In this document: positions 8,273 through 16,644 of the stretch, piece after piece
Position numbering within the stretch: the first letter of the stretch is position 1
Layout of the letters: each line of letters starts with the position of its first letter
Notes under the pieces: generated by a model
What the model saw: only the letters and a program-made list of their open reading frames with translations
What the model was told of the DNA's origin: nothing
The model's database searches: none
Translations under genes and position numbers: made by a program
Source: Streptomyces plumbidurans
GTDB taxonomy: Bacteria > Actinomycetota > Actinomycetes > Streptomycetales > Streptomycetaceae
Assembly: GCF_019857225.1 (NCBI RefSeq)
Contig: NZ_JAFJSY010000069.1
Span: forward strand, 1 to 64,000
DNA length: 64,000 nt
Reading direction: 5' to 3'

Positions 8273-9104
8273 CAGGTGCCTTCACCTTCCCCTTCCCGGA
8301 GGCGAACCCTACCGGGGCGAAGAACACCGCGAGTGTCGGGATGAGGTACAGCAGCCACACCGTGACCTGGAGCACCGTCGGGTCGGGCTGGAAGTTGAAC
8401 ACGCCCTTCAGCAGGGTCCCGTACCAGCTGTCCGGCGGGATCGTCCCGCTGATGTCGAAGGCCAGATGCGTCAGGCCGGGGATCCAGTCGGCCTCCTGCA
8501 GGTCGTGGAAGCCGTACGCCAGCACACCCGCGGCGACCACGACCAGCATCCCGCCGGTCCAGGTGAAGAACTTCGACAGGTTGATCTTCAGGGCGCCGCG
8601 GTAGAACAGCCAGCCCAGCAGGACCGCGGTCGCCAGGCCCAGCGCCACACCGACCAGCGGGCGCGGGGTGCCGTCGCTGGCCGCGTGCACAGACGCCCAC
8701 ACGAACAGCGCGGTCTCCAGGCCCTCACGGCCCACGGCGAGGAACGCGGTGGCCACCAGCGCGCCCGTGCCCATCGCCAGGGCCGCGTCCAGCTTGCCGT
8801 GCAGCTCGGCCTTCAGATGCCGGGCGGTGCGCCGCATCCAGAAGACCATCCAGGTCACCAGGCCGACCGCGACGATCGACAGGGAGCCGCCGAGCGCCTC
8901 CTGCGCCTGGAACGTCAGTTCCTGGGAGCCGAATTCGAGGACGCAGCCGAAGCCCATCGCGATCAGGACGGCGATGGCGATGCCGATCCAGATGGGCCGG
9001 ATGGCGTCCCTGCGGTCGGTCTTGACCAGGTAGGCGATCAGGATGCAGACGACCAGGCTGGCTTCCAGGCCCTCGCGCAGACCGATCAGATAGTTGGAGA
9101 ACAC
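8232..9104 (-). CDS. efeU: FTR1-family ferric/ferrous iron permease EfeU
   Basis: A 290-aa polytopic membrane protein with about seven hydrophobic helices. Both REGLE motifs of the OFeT/FTR1 family are present: GLREGLEASLV in helix 1 and VGREGLETALF in helix 4. These supply the glutamates that coordinate iron during transport. It belongs to the EfeUOB system, in which EfeO and EfeB deliver or oxidise iron outside the membrane. It starts 3 bp after efeB and overlaps the lipoprotein gene by 41 bp, so all four genes form one operon read on the - strand. Confidence 0.92.
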   Translation of the reverse strand: MFSNYLIGLREGLEASLVVCILIAYLVKTDRRDAIRPIWIGIAIAVLIAMGFGCVLEFGSQELTFQAQEALGGSLSIVAVGLVTWMVFWMRRTARHLKAELHGKLDAALAMGTGALVATAFLAVGREGLETALFVWASVHAASDGTPRPLVGVALGLATAVLLGWLFYRGALKINLSKFFTWTGGMLVVVAAGVLAYGFHDLQEADWIPGLTHLAFDISGTIPPDSWYGTLLKGVFNFQPDPTVLQVTVWLLYLIPTLAVFFAPVGFASGKGKVKAPDEQGSRPSKAPQA

Positions 9105-9107
9105 GGG

Positions 9108-10394
9108 CTACGCCTCCTTGGAGAACAGCGTGCTGCCCCACCAGTCGTCCTTGTCGCGGACGCCCGGCGGGACGGCGAAGACCGCCGAACCCACGTGCTG
9201 GATGTACTCGTTGAGGGCGTCGTGCGCCGACAGCTTGCGCTGCAGCGGGAGGAACCCCTTGCGGATGTCGCGCTGATAGGCCAGGAAGAACAGGCCCGCG
9301 TCGAGCCGGCCGAGGCCGTCGGTGCCGTCCGTGAAGGAGTAGCCGCGGCGCAGGATCGTCACCCCGCCGTTGGAGTCGGGGTGCGCGAGCCGTACGTGCG
9401 CGTCGGGCTTCATGGCCTTCAAAAACGGCTTGTCGTGCTCCTTGGCCTTGCCGACCGGTGCGCCCTCGCCCTTGTCCCGGCCGAAGACGTCCTCCTGCTC
9501 CTGCAGCGAGGTCCGGTCCCAGGTCTCGATGTGCATCCGGATGCGCCGGGCGACCAGATACGAGCCGCCGGTCATCCAGTCCGGTCCGTCGCCCTCGCCG
9601 ACCCACACGAACTTCTTCAGCCGGTCCGTCTCGGTGCCCGCGATATTGCGGGTGCCGTCCTTGAACCCCATCAGGTTGCGCGGGGTCTGCGCGCCCGGCG
9701 TCGTCGACGAGGTCTTGCCGAAACCGAGCTGCGACCAGCGGATGTTGACCGTGCCGAAGCCGATGCGGGCCAGATTGCGGATCGCGTGCACCGCCACCTG
9801 CGGGTCGTCCGCGCAGGCCTGGATGCACAGATCGCCGCCGGTGCGGGTCTTGTCCAGGTTGTCGCCGGGGAACTGCGGCAGGTCGACCAGGGCCGCCGGC
9901 CGCTGCCCCTTCAGCCCGAACTTCTCGAACAGCGACGGACCGAAGCCGATGGTCAGCGTCAGCCGCGAGGGCTTGAGCCCCAGCGCCTCACCGGTGTCGT
10001 CCGGCGGGGCCTCGGCGAGACCGCCGTACGCGCCGTCGCCGACCGCCTTCCCGGCGGTCATCCGGCGCGCGGCGGCCGTCCAGTCCTTGAGCATCTGCAC
10101 GAACTCAGCGCGGTCGTCGGTCTGCACGTCGAACGCGGCGAAGTGCAGCCTGTCCTGCACCGGCGTGGCGATGCCCGCCTGGCTGGCGCCGTGGAAGGCG
10201 ACCGCGGCGCCGGTGTCGGCGGCAGCCGGGGCTGCCCCGTCGATGGAATTGCCGACGCGGCTCATCGCGACCCCGCCGCCCGCCGCGGCGGCGCCGAGCG
10301 CGAGCCCGGCACCGCCCCAACCGATCAGCGAGCGCCGCGAGGGAGCCTTCGCGTCACCGGACTTGGCGGTGGTGGCGTCCTGGGTGTCCGTCAT
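9108..10394 (-). CDS. efeB: Dyp-type haem peroxidase EfeB (deferrochelatase)
   Basis: A 428-aa protein with a Tat signal (SRRSLIGWGGAGLALG near residues 16-31) and the Dyp peroxidase GxxDG motif as GFKDGTRN (about residues 241-248), whose Asp is the distal catalytic residue. A histidine in RLAHPDSNGG near residue 337 fits the proximal haem ligand, followed by ILRRGYSF. EfeB homologues are exported folded, carry haem, and either oxidise ferrous iron or help release iron from haem in the EfeUOB system. It lies between efeO (19-bp gap) and efeU (3-bp gap). Confidence 0.92.
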   Translation of the reverse strand: MTDTQDATTAKSGDAKAPSRRSLIGWGGAGLALGAAAAGGGVAMSRVGNSIDGAAPAAADTGAAVAFHGASQAGIATPVQDRLHFAAFDVQTDDRAEFVQMLKDWTAAARRMTAGKAVGDGAYGGLAEAPPDDTGEALGLKPSRLTLTIGFGPSLFEKFGLKGQRPAALVDLPQFPGDNLDKTRTGGDLCIQACADDPQVAVHAIRNLARIGFGTVNIRWSQLGFGKTSSTTPGAQTPRNLMGFKDGTRNIAGTETDRLKKFVWVGEGDGPDWMTGGSYLVARRIRMHIETWDRTSLQEQEDVFGRDKGEGAPVGKAKEHDKPFLKAMKPDAHVRLAHPDSNGGVTILRRGYSFTDGTDGLGRLDAGLFFLAYQRDIRKGFLPLQRKLSAHDALNEYIQHVGSAVFAVPPGVRDKDDWWGSTLFSKEA

Positions 10395-10413
10395 GGTCAG
10401 TCGTCCCCTGCTT

Positions 10414-11574
10414 CTACTTCACGACGGCGGCGGCGAGCTTGGACAGCGGCTCCGCGAGCGCGTTCACCGCGTCCGACAGCTCCTTGCGCTGGGCCTTGGT
10501 GACCGTGGCGTACGAGACGAAACCGTCCGACGTCTTGTCCGAGCGGTACTTGTCGAGCTGCGTGGTGATCGCCGCGAACTGCTTGTCCAGCTCGGTGGTC
10601 AGTGCCTTGTCGTTCTTCTGCGCGACCGGCTTGAGCAGCTCGTACGCCTGCTGCGCGCCCTCGACGTTGGCCTTGAAGTCGCTCAGGTCGGTGTGCGAGT
10701 AGCGGTCCTCCTCGCCGGTGACCTTGCCGGTGGCGACCTCGTCCAGCAGTTCCTTGGCACCGTTGGCCATGGAGGTCGGGGTGATCTCGGCCTTGCCGAC
10801 CCGCTTCTGCCAGTCCTTCAGGTCGGTCACCAGCTGGTCGGCGAGCGTCTTCTGCGCGGCGCCGATCTTCTTGTCCTGCCACAGCGCCTTCTCCAGCGCG
10901 TGCCAGCCGGTCCACTTCTGGCCCTTCTCCAGGCCGTCGGCGCGGGTGTCGGTCTTGGGGTCGATGTCGCCGAAGGACTCGGCGATCGGCTCGGTGCGCT
11001 CCCAGCCGACGCGGGAGGGGGCGTAGGCGTCCTGGGCGGCCTTCAGGTTCCCGGCCTTGATCGCGTTCGTGAAGGTCTCCACCTTCGGGATGGTCCGGTC
11101 GGCCTGGTCCTGCGCGTACGCGCGGTAGGCGGCGACGGCCTTGTCCAGCTGGGGGTCGCGCTTGGCGACCGCGCCGGAGCCGGTGACCGTGAGCTTCTGC
11201 CGGACGCCGTGGCCCTTCATGCCGGGCCGGCAGGCGATCTCGTACGAGCCGGCCTTGACCTCGGCGGTCAGCTGGTACTTGGTGCCCGGGCCGATGTTCT
11301 CCTTCTCCGAGACGATCCGGTCGTCCGGGAAGAGGATCTCGACCTCGGTCGCCTTGGAGCCCTTGTTCTCGATGCTCAGCGAGACCTGCCCGGCCGGCAC
11401 CGACTTCGCGGAGGTGTCGCACTTGGCGTCGGCGGCGGTCACCTTGATCGCGGCGTCCCCGTCGGCCTTGCTCTTCTCGGTGCATCCCGTGACGGCGGTC
11501 AGGGCCGCCGCGGTGGCGACGGCGGTGACGACGGAGAGTCTGGCGGCTCGCATCCGGGCTCCAAGAGGCTTCAA
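10414..11574 (-). CDS. efeO: Iron-uptake lipoprotein EfeO (cupredoxin + M75 domains)
   Basis: A 386-aa exported protein with a lipobox-like TAVTGC after a hydrophobic signal. Residues about 40-145 form the cupredoxin-like EfeO N-domain, with C in DAKCDTS and C in IACRPGMKGHG as likely metal ligands. The rest is an imelysin/M75 domain containing GWHALEKALW (HxxE, near residue 223). EfeO is thought to bind iron outside the membrane and hand it to EfeU. It is the first gene of the operon and lies 50 bp below an iron box. A second in-frame ATG, seven codons in (11553), is an equally good start. Confidence 0.9.
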   Translation of the reverse strand: MKPLGARMRAARLSVVTAVATAAALTAVTGCTEKSKADGDAAIKVTAADAKCDTSAKSVPAGQVSLSIENKGSKATEVEILFPDDRIVSEKENIGPGTKYQLTAEVKAGSYEIACRPGMKGHGVRQKLTVTGSGAVAKRDPQLDKAVAAYRAYAQDQADRTIPKVETFTNAIKAGNLKAAQDAYAPSRVGWERTEPIAESFGDIDPKTDTRADGLEKGQKWTGWHALEKALWQDKKIGAAQKTLADQLVTDLKDWQKRVGKAEITPTSMANGAKELLDEVATGKVTGEEDRYSHTDLSDFKANVEGAQQAYELLKPVAQKNDKALTTELDKQFAAITTQLDKYRSDKTSDGFVSYATVTKAQRKELSDAVNALAEPLSKLAAAVVK

Positions 11575-11623
11575 GTACCGGGTTCAGTACTGGCGAAAAA
11601 TCGCGTGTCGTGACCCTCACAAG

Positions 11624-11642
11624 GTTGGTGAGGCTCGCCTAA
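11624..11642 (-). promoter_or_regulatory. Iron box (DmdR/IdeR-type) of the efe operon
   Basis: The 19-bp site GTTGGTGAGGCTCGCCTAA matches the actinobacterial iron-box consensus TTAGGTTAGGCTCACCTAA at 15 of 19 positions, with the central AGGCTC and the CCTAA arm intact. It lies about 50 bp upstream of efeO in the AT-richest part of the intergenic region. An iron-loaded DtxR-family repressor such as DmdR1 would be expected to block efeOBU transcription here. The site is called by pattern only. Confidence 0.75.
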
Positions 11643-11837
11643 CTTATCTAAGGCTTGCCTGCTTGATGCCTCTCTATGCGGTGATTCAGCTCTCATCGGC
11701 GCTGTATGGGCACGGGGCGATCACGTTGGCCTAAATCAAGCGTCAAGGGAAAGTCAAAGGAGATTCAAAGGTTGCGGTTCGGGGTGATCGGCGAACGAGC
11801 GCACCATGCCCTCCCCGTGCAGTGTTTCAATGCCCAC

Positions 11838-12494
11838 GTGACTGAGTACGACGTGCTGCGGGTCTTCTGCGCGGCGAACGGCGGGTACGGCAATGAGCTC
11901 GGTGTGGTGCGCAAGGGGTCCGTCATGCCCGAGCGGGCGGAGCGGCAGGCGTTCGCGGCGAAGCTGGGGTTCAGCGAGACCGTGTTCGTGGACGATCCGG
12001 AGCGGGGTGTCATCGACATCTACACGCCGACCCTGCGGCTGCCCTTCGCCGGGCACCCGTGCGTCGGTACGGCCTGGCTGCTCGACGTGCCCGAGCTGGT
12101 GACGCCCGCCGGGGTGGTCGGGGCGCGGCAGGACGGGGAGTTCTGCTGGATCGAGGCGCGGGCGGAGTGGGCGCCGCCGCGCACCCTGCGCCGGTACGCC
12201 ACGGCCGCCGAGGTGGACGAGCTGGCCGTGCCGCCGAAGGGGGAGTGGATCTACGCCTGGGCCTGGGAGGACGAGCCCGCGGGGCGGGTCCGGGCGCGGG
12301 GCTTCCCGGGGCGTGACGACGGCATCGACGAGGACGAGGCGACCGGCGCCGCCGCGCTGCAGCTGACCGAACAGCTCGGCCGGGCGCTCAACATCACGCA
12401 GGGCGCGGGCTCGCAGATCCTGACCGCCCCGCAGCCGTACGGCTGGGTCGAGATCGGCGGCCGGGTCCATCTGGAACGCCAGCCGGAGCGCTGA
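11838..12494 (+). CDS. PhzF-family isomerase-like protein (short form)
   Basis: A protein of about 218 aa if started at GTG 11838 (TEYDVLRVFCAANGGYGNEL). The PhzF/diaminopimelate-epimerase fold is indicated by GNELGVV with the glutamate-like active-site region, TPTLRLPFAGHPCVGTAW (the conserved AGHP.VG motif), and EDEATGAAALQL near the end (usual DPATGSA). Typical PhzF proteins are 260-300 aa, so the middle of this one is shortened. An upstream in-frame start (11706) would add 44 residues of unrelated character. It diverges from efeO. The substrate is unknown. Confidence 0.75.
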   Translation: MTEYDVLRVFCAANGGYGNELGVVRKGSVMPERAERQAFAAKLGFSETVFVDDPERGVIDIYTPTLRLPFAGHPCVGTAWLLDVPELVTPAGVVGARQDGEFCWIEARAEWAPPRTLRRYATAAEVDELAVPPKGEWIYAWAWEDEPAGRVRARGFPGRDDGIDEDEATGAAALQLTEQLGRALNITQGAGSQILTAPQPYGWVEIGGRVHLERQPER

Positions 12495-12564
12495 AGCCTG
12501 GTGCGCGGCCCCGGTTGTCGCCACACTTGAGCCCGTTGTCGGGGCGGGCTCAGGAGGGCAGCCG

Positions 12565-13395
12565 GTGCGATTCCTGGTCGTACTGCTCGTGTTGGCGGGG
12601 TGTTTCCTCGCCGGGCGGTGGCTGGTCGGCTATCCGTCGGTGCCGAGTCGGTGGCGGTACACCCTCGGTCCCGGCGCGGAGCAACGCGCCGCCCGGCAGG
12701 CCCTGTCCGCCGCGCGGTCGCAGCGGGCCGCGGCCCGCCGTGACGCCGACCGCAGGGTGTCGGACGCGCGGCGCCGGGTGGTGGAGATCGTCCAGCCCCT
12801 CCAACTGCGCGTCCAGGAGCTGCAGTCGGCGCGGCAGGTGCTGCTCCGGCCGGGGCGGGGCGCGGCCGTGAGGCGCGAACTGTGGCTCGGCGAGCTGGAG
12901 TTGTACGAGCACGCCCTCGTGTTCACCAAGAAGGACACGAGAGAGGACACCAGGCAGGAGCAGTCGCAGGGCGAAGGGGCGGCCCGGACGGCGGTCGACG
13001 AGGAACTGCCGCTCGGTGGCCTGACCGCCACCTTCGACTCCACCCGTTCGCACGCCTTCATCCGGATCACCCGGCAGGACCACAGCAGGCGCAGCGCCGT
13101 GTTCTCCCTCGGCACGTACGACGAGGTCGCCGTCGACGCCCTCGCCGAGGCGATCCACAACCAGGCCGTCAAGGACACCGAGTTCAGGGCCGACCGGCAG
13201 GTCCGGGCCGACGCGATCGCCGCCGAGGTCAAGCGCGTCGAGGCCGAGCGCGCGGAGGCCGAGGAGCGCGGCCGCACGGAGGTCGCCGCGGCCACGAAGC
13301 GGGCCCATGCCGAGCGGGAGCGCGCGGACGCCCTGCTGCGGAACGCCAAGGACACCTGGGTGTCGCAGGGCGGCGGGCTGCGTCCCTGGCGCTGA
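12565..13395 (+). CDS. Membrane-anchored coiled-coil protein, unknown function
   Basis: A 276-aa protein beginning with GTG behind CAGGAGGG at good spacing. The first 22 residues form a hydrophobic helix (FLVVLLVLAGCFLAGRWLVG) that anchors it in the membrane. Two charged alanine/arginine/glutamate-rich regions follow (about residues 40-95 and 205-265), with heptad-like spacing typical of coiled coils, flanking a compact beta-rich middle (LGGLTATFDSTRSHAFIRI). No family is recognised. Its stop lies 7 bp from the convergent map gene stop. Confidence 0.7.
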   Translation: MRFLVVLLVLAGCFLAGRWLVGYPSVPSRWRYTLGPGAEQRAARQALSAARSQRAAARRDADRRVSDARRRVVEIVQPLQLRVQELQSARQVLLRPGRGAAVRRELWLGELELYEHALVFTKKDTREDTRQEQSQGEGAARTAVDEELPLGGLTATFDSTRSHAFIRITRQDHSRRSAVFSLGTYDEVAVDALAEAIHNQAVKDTEFRADRQVRADAIAAEVKRVEAERAEAEERGRTEVAAATKRAHAERERADALLRNAKDTWVSQGGGLRPWR

Positions 13396-13402
13396 CCCGG
13401 AG

Positions 13403-14260
13403 TCAGGGGAGGGTGAGGATCTCCGCCCCCGTCTCCGTCACCACCAGCGTGTGCTCGAACTGCGCTGTGCGCTTGCGGTCCTTGGTGACGACCGTCCACC
13501 CGTCGTCCCACATGTCGTACTCGTGCGTCCCGAGCGTCAGCATCGGCTCGATCGTGAAGGTCATCCCGGGCCGGATCACCGTCGTCGCGTGCGGGCTGTC
13601 GTAGTGCGGGATGATCAGGCCCGAGTGGAAGGACGAGTTGATGCCGTGGCCGGTGAAGTCACGGACCACGCCGTAGCCGAAGCGCTTGGCGTACGACTCG
13701 ATCACCCGGCCGATGATGTTGATCTGCCGGCCCGGCTTGACCGCCTTGATCGCGCGGGTCAGGGACTCGCGGGTGCGCTCCACGAGCAGCCGGCTCTCCT
13801 CGTCGACGTCCCCGACCAGGTACGTCGCGTTGTTGTCGCCGTGCACCCCGCCGATGTACGCCGTCACGTCGAGGTTGACGATGTCGCCGTCGCGCAGCAC
13901 CGTCGAGTCCGGAATGCCGTGGCAGATCACCTCGTTGACCGAGGTGCACAGGGACTTGGGGAAGCCGCGGTAGCCGAGCGTGGAGGGATAGGCGCCGTGG
14001 TCGCACATGTACGCGTGCGCGACCTTGTCCAGTTCGTCGGTGGTGACCCCCGGCGCGATCAGCTTCGCGGCCTCCTCCATCGCCTGCGCGGCGATCCGCC
14101 CGGCGATCCGCATCGCCTCGATCGTCTCGGGCGTCTGCACCTCCGGACCGGTGTACGGCGTCGGCGCGGGCTTGCCGACGTACTCGGGCCGGCGGATGTT
14201 TCCGGGCACGGAACGGGTGGGGGAGAGCTCCCCTGGGACGAGCAGCGACTGGCCAGACAT
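13403..14260 (-). CDS. map: Methionine aminopeptidase, type I
   Basis: A 285-aa enzyme removing the N-terminal Met from nascent proteins. The dinuclear metal ligands are visible: Asp in NLDVTAYIGGVHGDNNATY (two aspartates), His in GHGINSSFHSG, Glu in TIEPML and Glu in AQFEHTLVV. Upstream is an extension of about 40 residues with PxRPEYVGKPAP, the form found in the long actinobacterial MetAPs (MapB type) that may contact the ribosome. The ATG at 14260 was chosen because the longer frame starts without a ribosome site. Streptomyces usually has more than one map gene. Confidence 0.92.
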   Translation of the reverse strand: MSGQSLLVPGELSPTRSVPGNIRRPEYVGKPAPTPYTGPEVQTPETIEAMRIAGRIAAQAMEEAAKLIAPGVTTDELDKVAHAYMCDHGAYPSTLGYRGFPKSLCTSVNEVICHGIPDSTVLRDGDIVNLDVTAYIGGVHGDNNATYLVGDVDEESRLLVERTRESLTRAIKAVKPGRQINIIGRVIESYAKRFGYGVVRDFTGHGINSSFHSGLIIPHYDSPHATTVIRPGMTFTIEPMLTLGTHEYDMWDDGWTVVTKDRKRTAQFEHTLVVTETGAEILTLP

Positions 14261-14318
14261 GCCAGCGAGTCTAACGAGCCGAGGTGGGGGAACATGTGTG
14301 AGGCGAGAGGAGCAGGTC

Positions 14319-14549
14319 ATGGCGTTGTTCAAGAAGCGCACGGTCGGCAAACCGGGCGAATGGTTCTACTGCCTGAAGCACAAGAAGGTCGAGGAGGGGC
14401 CGGAGTGCCCCGCGAAGGACCGTTTCGGGCCCTACGCCTCCCGTGAGGAGGCCGCGCACGCGATGCAGACCGCCCAGGAGCGCAACCTGCAGTGGGACAA
14501 CGACCCGAAGTGGAACGACGCCCCGGCCGCGACCCCTGACGACGACTGA
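14319..14549 (+). CDS. Small conserved actinobacterial protein
   Basis: A 76-aa hydrophilic protein with GAGAGGAG positioned before the ATG. It has two cysteines (WFYCLKHKKVEEGPECPAKD) in a spacing that could bind metal, then DRFGPYASREEAAHAMQ, resembling the SPOR-like or short actinobacterial proteins found near map. It ends in an acidic tail. It diverges from map by 58 bp. Its TGA and the next gene's stop on the other strand share the sequence TGATCA, so the two genes meet with no spacer. Function unknown. Confidence 0.75.
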   Translation: MALFKKRTVGKPGEWFYCLKHKKVEEGPECPAKDRFGPYASREEAAHAMQTAQERNLQWDNDPKWNDAPAATPDDD

Positions 14550-15855
14550 TCAGGTCCGCGCCGGTACGGCTGCCGCGCGGCGGGCGCGCAGCCGTGCCGC
14601 GTGCTCGTTCGTGCGGACGTCGTACGTCATCAGCTTCGGCAGACACAGCGCGAGCAGGCCCACCGCGCCCGCGCACAGCAGGCCGCCGGACCAGACGGAG
14701 GCCCGTACGCCCCACCACGCGGCGGAGCCGCCCGAGCGGACCTGGCCGACGGTCGGTCCGACCGAGTACGACAGCAACTCGATCCCGGCGAGCCGCCCGC
14801 GCAGCTCGTCGGGGATCGTCTGGTTCCACATGGCGCCGCGGAAGATCCCGCTGACCATGTCGCAGCCGCCGGCCACGGTCAGGAACAGCAGCACCAGCCA
14901 TACGTTCCCGACGACACCGGCGCCCGTGATCGCCAGCCCCCACAGCGCGGCCGCCAGCACGACCATGCGTCCGTGCCGGTGCACGCGCGAGGTCCAGCCA
15001 CTGGTCAGGCTCACCAGCAGCGAGCCGAGGGGAAGGGCCGCGTACATCAGTCCCAGGGACCAGTTCGCGTCCAACTCGTCCGCGAGGAACGGCAGCACGG
15101 CGAGCGGCATCGCCAGGAACATCGCGGCGAGGTCCACCGCGTAGGTGCCGAGGAGCTCCTTGCGGGCCCAGGCGTACCGGGCGCCCTCCGCGATCGCCCT
15201 GAGCGACGGCTTCGCGGCCTCGTGCGCGGCGGGGGACGCGGCGATACGGACGATCAGGACGACGGAGGCCACGAAGGTCAGCGCGTCCGCGCCGTACGCC
15301 CAGCCGAGCCCCGCGTACGCCACGACGACGCCCGCGACCGCGGGGCCCGCGACGCCGCCGACCGTCCAGCGCAGGGAGTTGAGGGAGGCCGCGGCCGGCA
15401 GGTGCTCGTGCGCCACGATCCGTGGGAAGAGGGAGTCGAGGGCCGGACGCTGCACCGCGCCCAGCGCGGAGGACAGGGCGGCCACCAGGTAGAGCGGCCA
15501 GGCTGCGGGGTGCGGCAGCAGGGCGTTGAGCAGCAGCGCGGCCGACAGCAGGCCCTGCCCCCTCCGTCCACACGATCAGCTTCCGCTTGTCCAGGGCGTC
15601 GGCGAGCGCGCCCCCGTACAGCCCGAACACCAGCAGCGGCAGCAGCTCCACCGCGCCGATCGCGCCGACCGCGGCCGCAGAACCCGTGAGCTGCTTCAGC
15701 TGCACCGGCAGCGCGACGAGGGTCAGAAAGCTCCCGAAGTTCGAGATCGTGCCCGACACCCACAGCCGCCGGAAGTCGACGGAGGTCCGCCAGGGCGCGA
15801 GATCGGGCAGGAGGGCGCGCAGGCGGGAGGGGTGCGGGGCGGGGTCGGACGTCAC
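14550..15855 (-). pseudogene. MFS transporter interrupted by a frameshift
   Basis: The N-terminal half (VTSDPAPHPSRL through the MFS loop GGALADALDKRKLIVWTEG) and the C-terminal half (LLSAALLLNALLPHP through the end) lie in different frames. The switch falls at 15550-15568, where a G/C-rich run reads as if two bases were missing. Restored, the protein would be about 435 aa with 10-12 helices, similar to MFS exporters of the enterobactin-exporter type. Either the gene is inactive in this strain or there is a sequencing error in the G-run. The start is GTG 15855 in the first-half frame. Confidence 0.8.
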
Positions 15856-15962
15856 GAGCGGCCATGCTCGGTCGGGGGGACCGGCACGGCAACTGTTTTT
15901 TGGGTGGAGCGGGTGTCGTGCTTTTCGGCGGAGCAGGAGTCCTGCCCGCCTGCCGCCGTGTC

Positions 15963-16565
15963 CTACCAGCCCGCCGGCGGCGGTGCCGTCAGGTGGTCCG
16001 CGAGCCGGGCCAGGCGGTCCCGCAGGCGGCGATGCCCCCGCGTCGTCGGCAGGGCGTTCTCGCCGGCTGCCGCGCTGACCAGGTGCTGGACGGTGTCCAG
16101 GTCGAGTTCGGAGCCGTCCGGGACGGGCAGGGACTCGTGGGCCATCGAGACGAGGTCGTCCTCGTGCGGACCGAGGGCCAGCACCGTGGTTCCCGCCCGG
16201 CGTGCGTCGTGGACCCGTTCGAGGAGCGGGGCGCCCGGCACGCCCTGCGACACCACGAGCAGCGTCTCGCCCCGCCGGGCCGCCGCCAGCCGTCCGAGGC
16301 CGACCGCCAGATGCGCGGGGTCCGAGGGGCGCGCGTCGTGCCGTACGAGGGTCGGGGCCAGCTCCGGGGTCCCCGACCACGCGGCCTCGTCCACCAGATG
16401 GGCCGCCAGATGCCAGGGCTCGTACTCCTGCGTGCCCACCAGCAGCAGCCCGCCGCCGTGCGACACCACCGATCCGCGCAGCGCCCCCGCGAACCGCCGG
16501 GTGGCCTCCAACCACTCGGTCCCGGCGAGCACTTCGCGCAGAAGCGCGACCCGTACGGCGTCCAT
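15963..16565 (-). CDS. Hypothetical protein, possibly SIS/sugar-isomerase-like
   Basis: A 200-aa protein without signal or membrane segments. Regularly alternating strands and helices (GSVVSHGGGLLLVGTQ, GETLLVVSQGVPG, GTTVLALGP) resemble an alpha/beta nucleotide- or phosphosugar-binding fold, such as SIS domains that sense sugar phosphates. No diagnostic catalytic residue is seen, so this is a fold-level guess. It stands alone and divergent from the sialidase-like gene (80 bp). Confidence 0.6.
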   Translation of the reverse strand: MDAVRVALLREVLAGTEWLEATRRFAGALRGSVVSHGGGLLLVGTQEYEPWHLAAHLVDEAAWSGTPELAPTLVRHDARPSDPAHLAVGLGRLAAARRGETLLVVSQGVPGAPLLERVHDARRAGTTVLALGPHEDDLVSMAHESLPVPDGSELDLDTVQHLVSAAAGENALPTTRGHRRLRDRLARLADHLTAPPPAGW

Positions 16566-16644
16566 GCGCAGGCATCCTGCACCAATCGGGCAGTCGTGAC
16601 CGGGAGTTCACCGTGAATTCGCCTGGCCGGGGGACGGACGGCCC

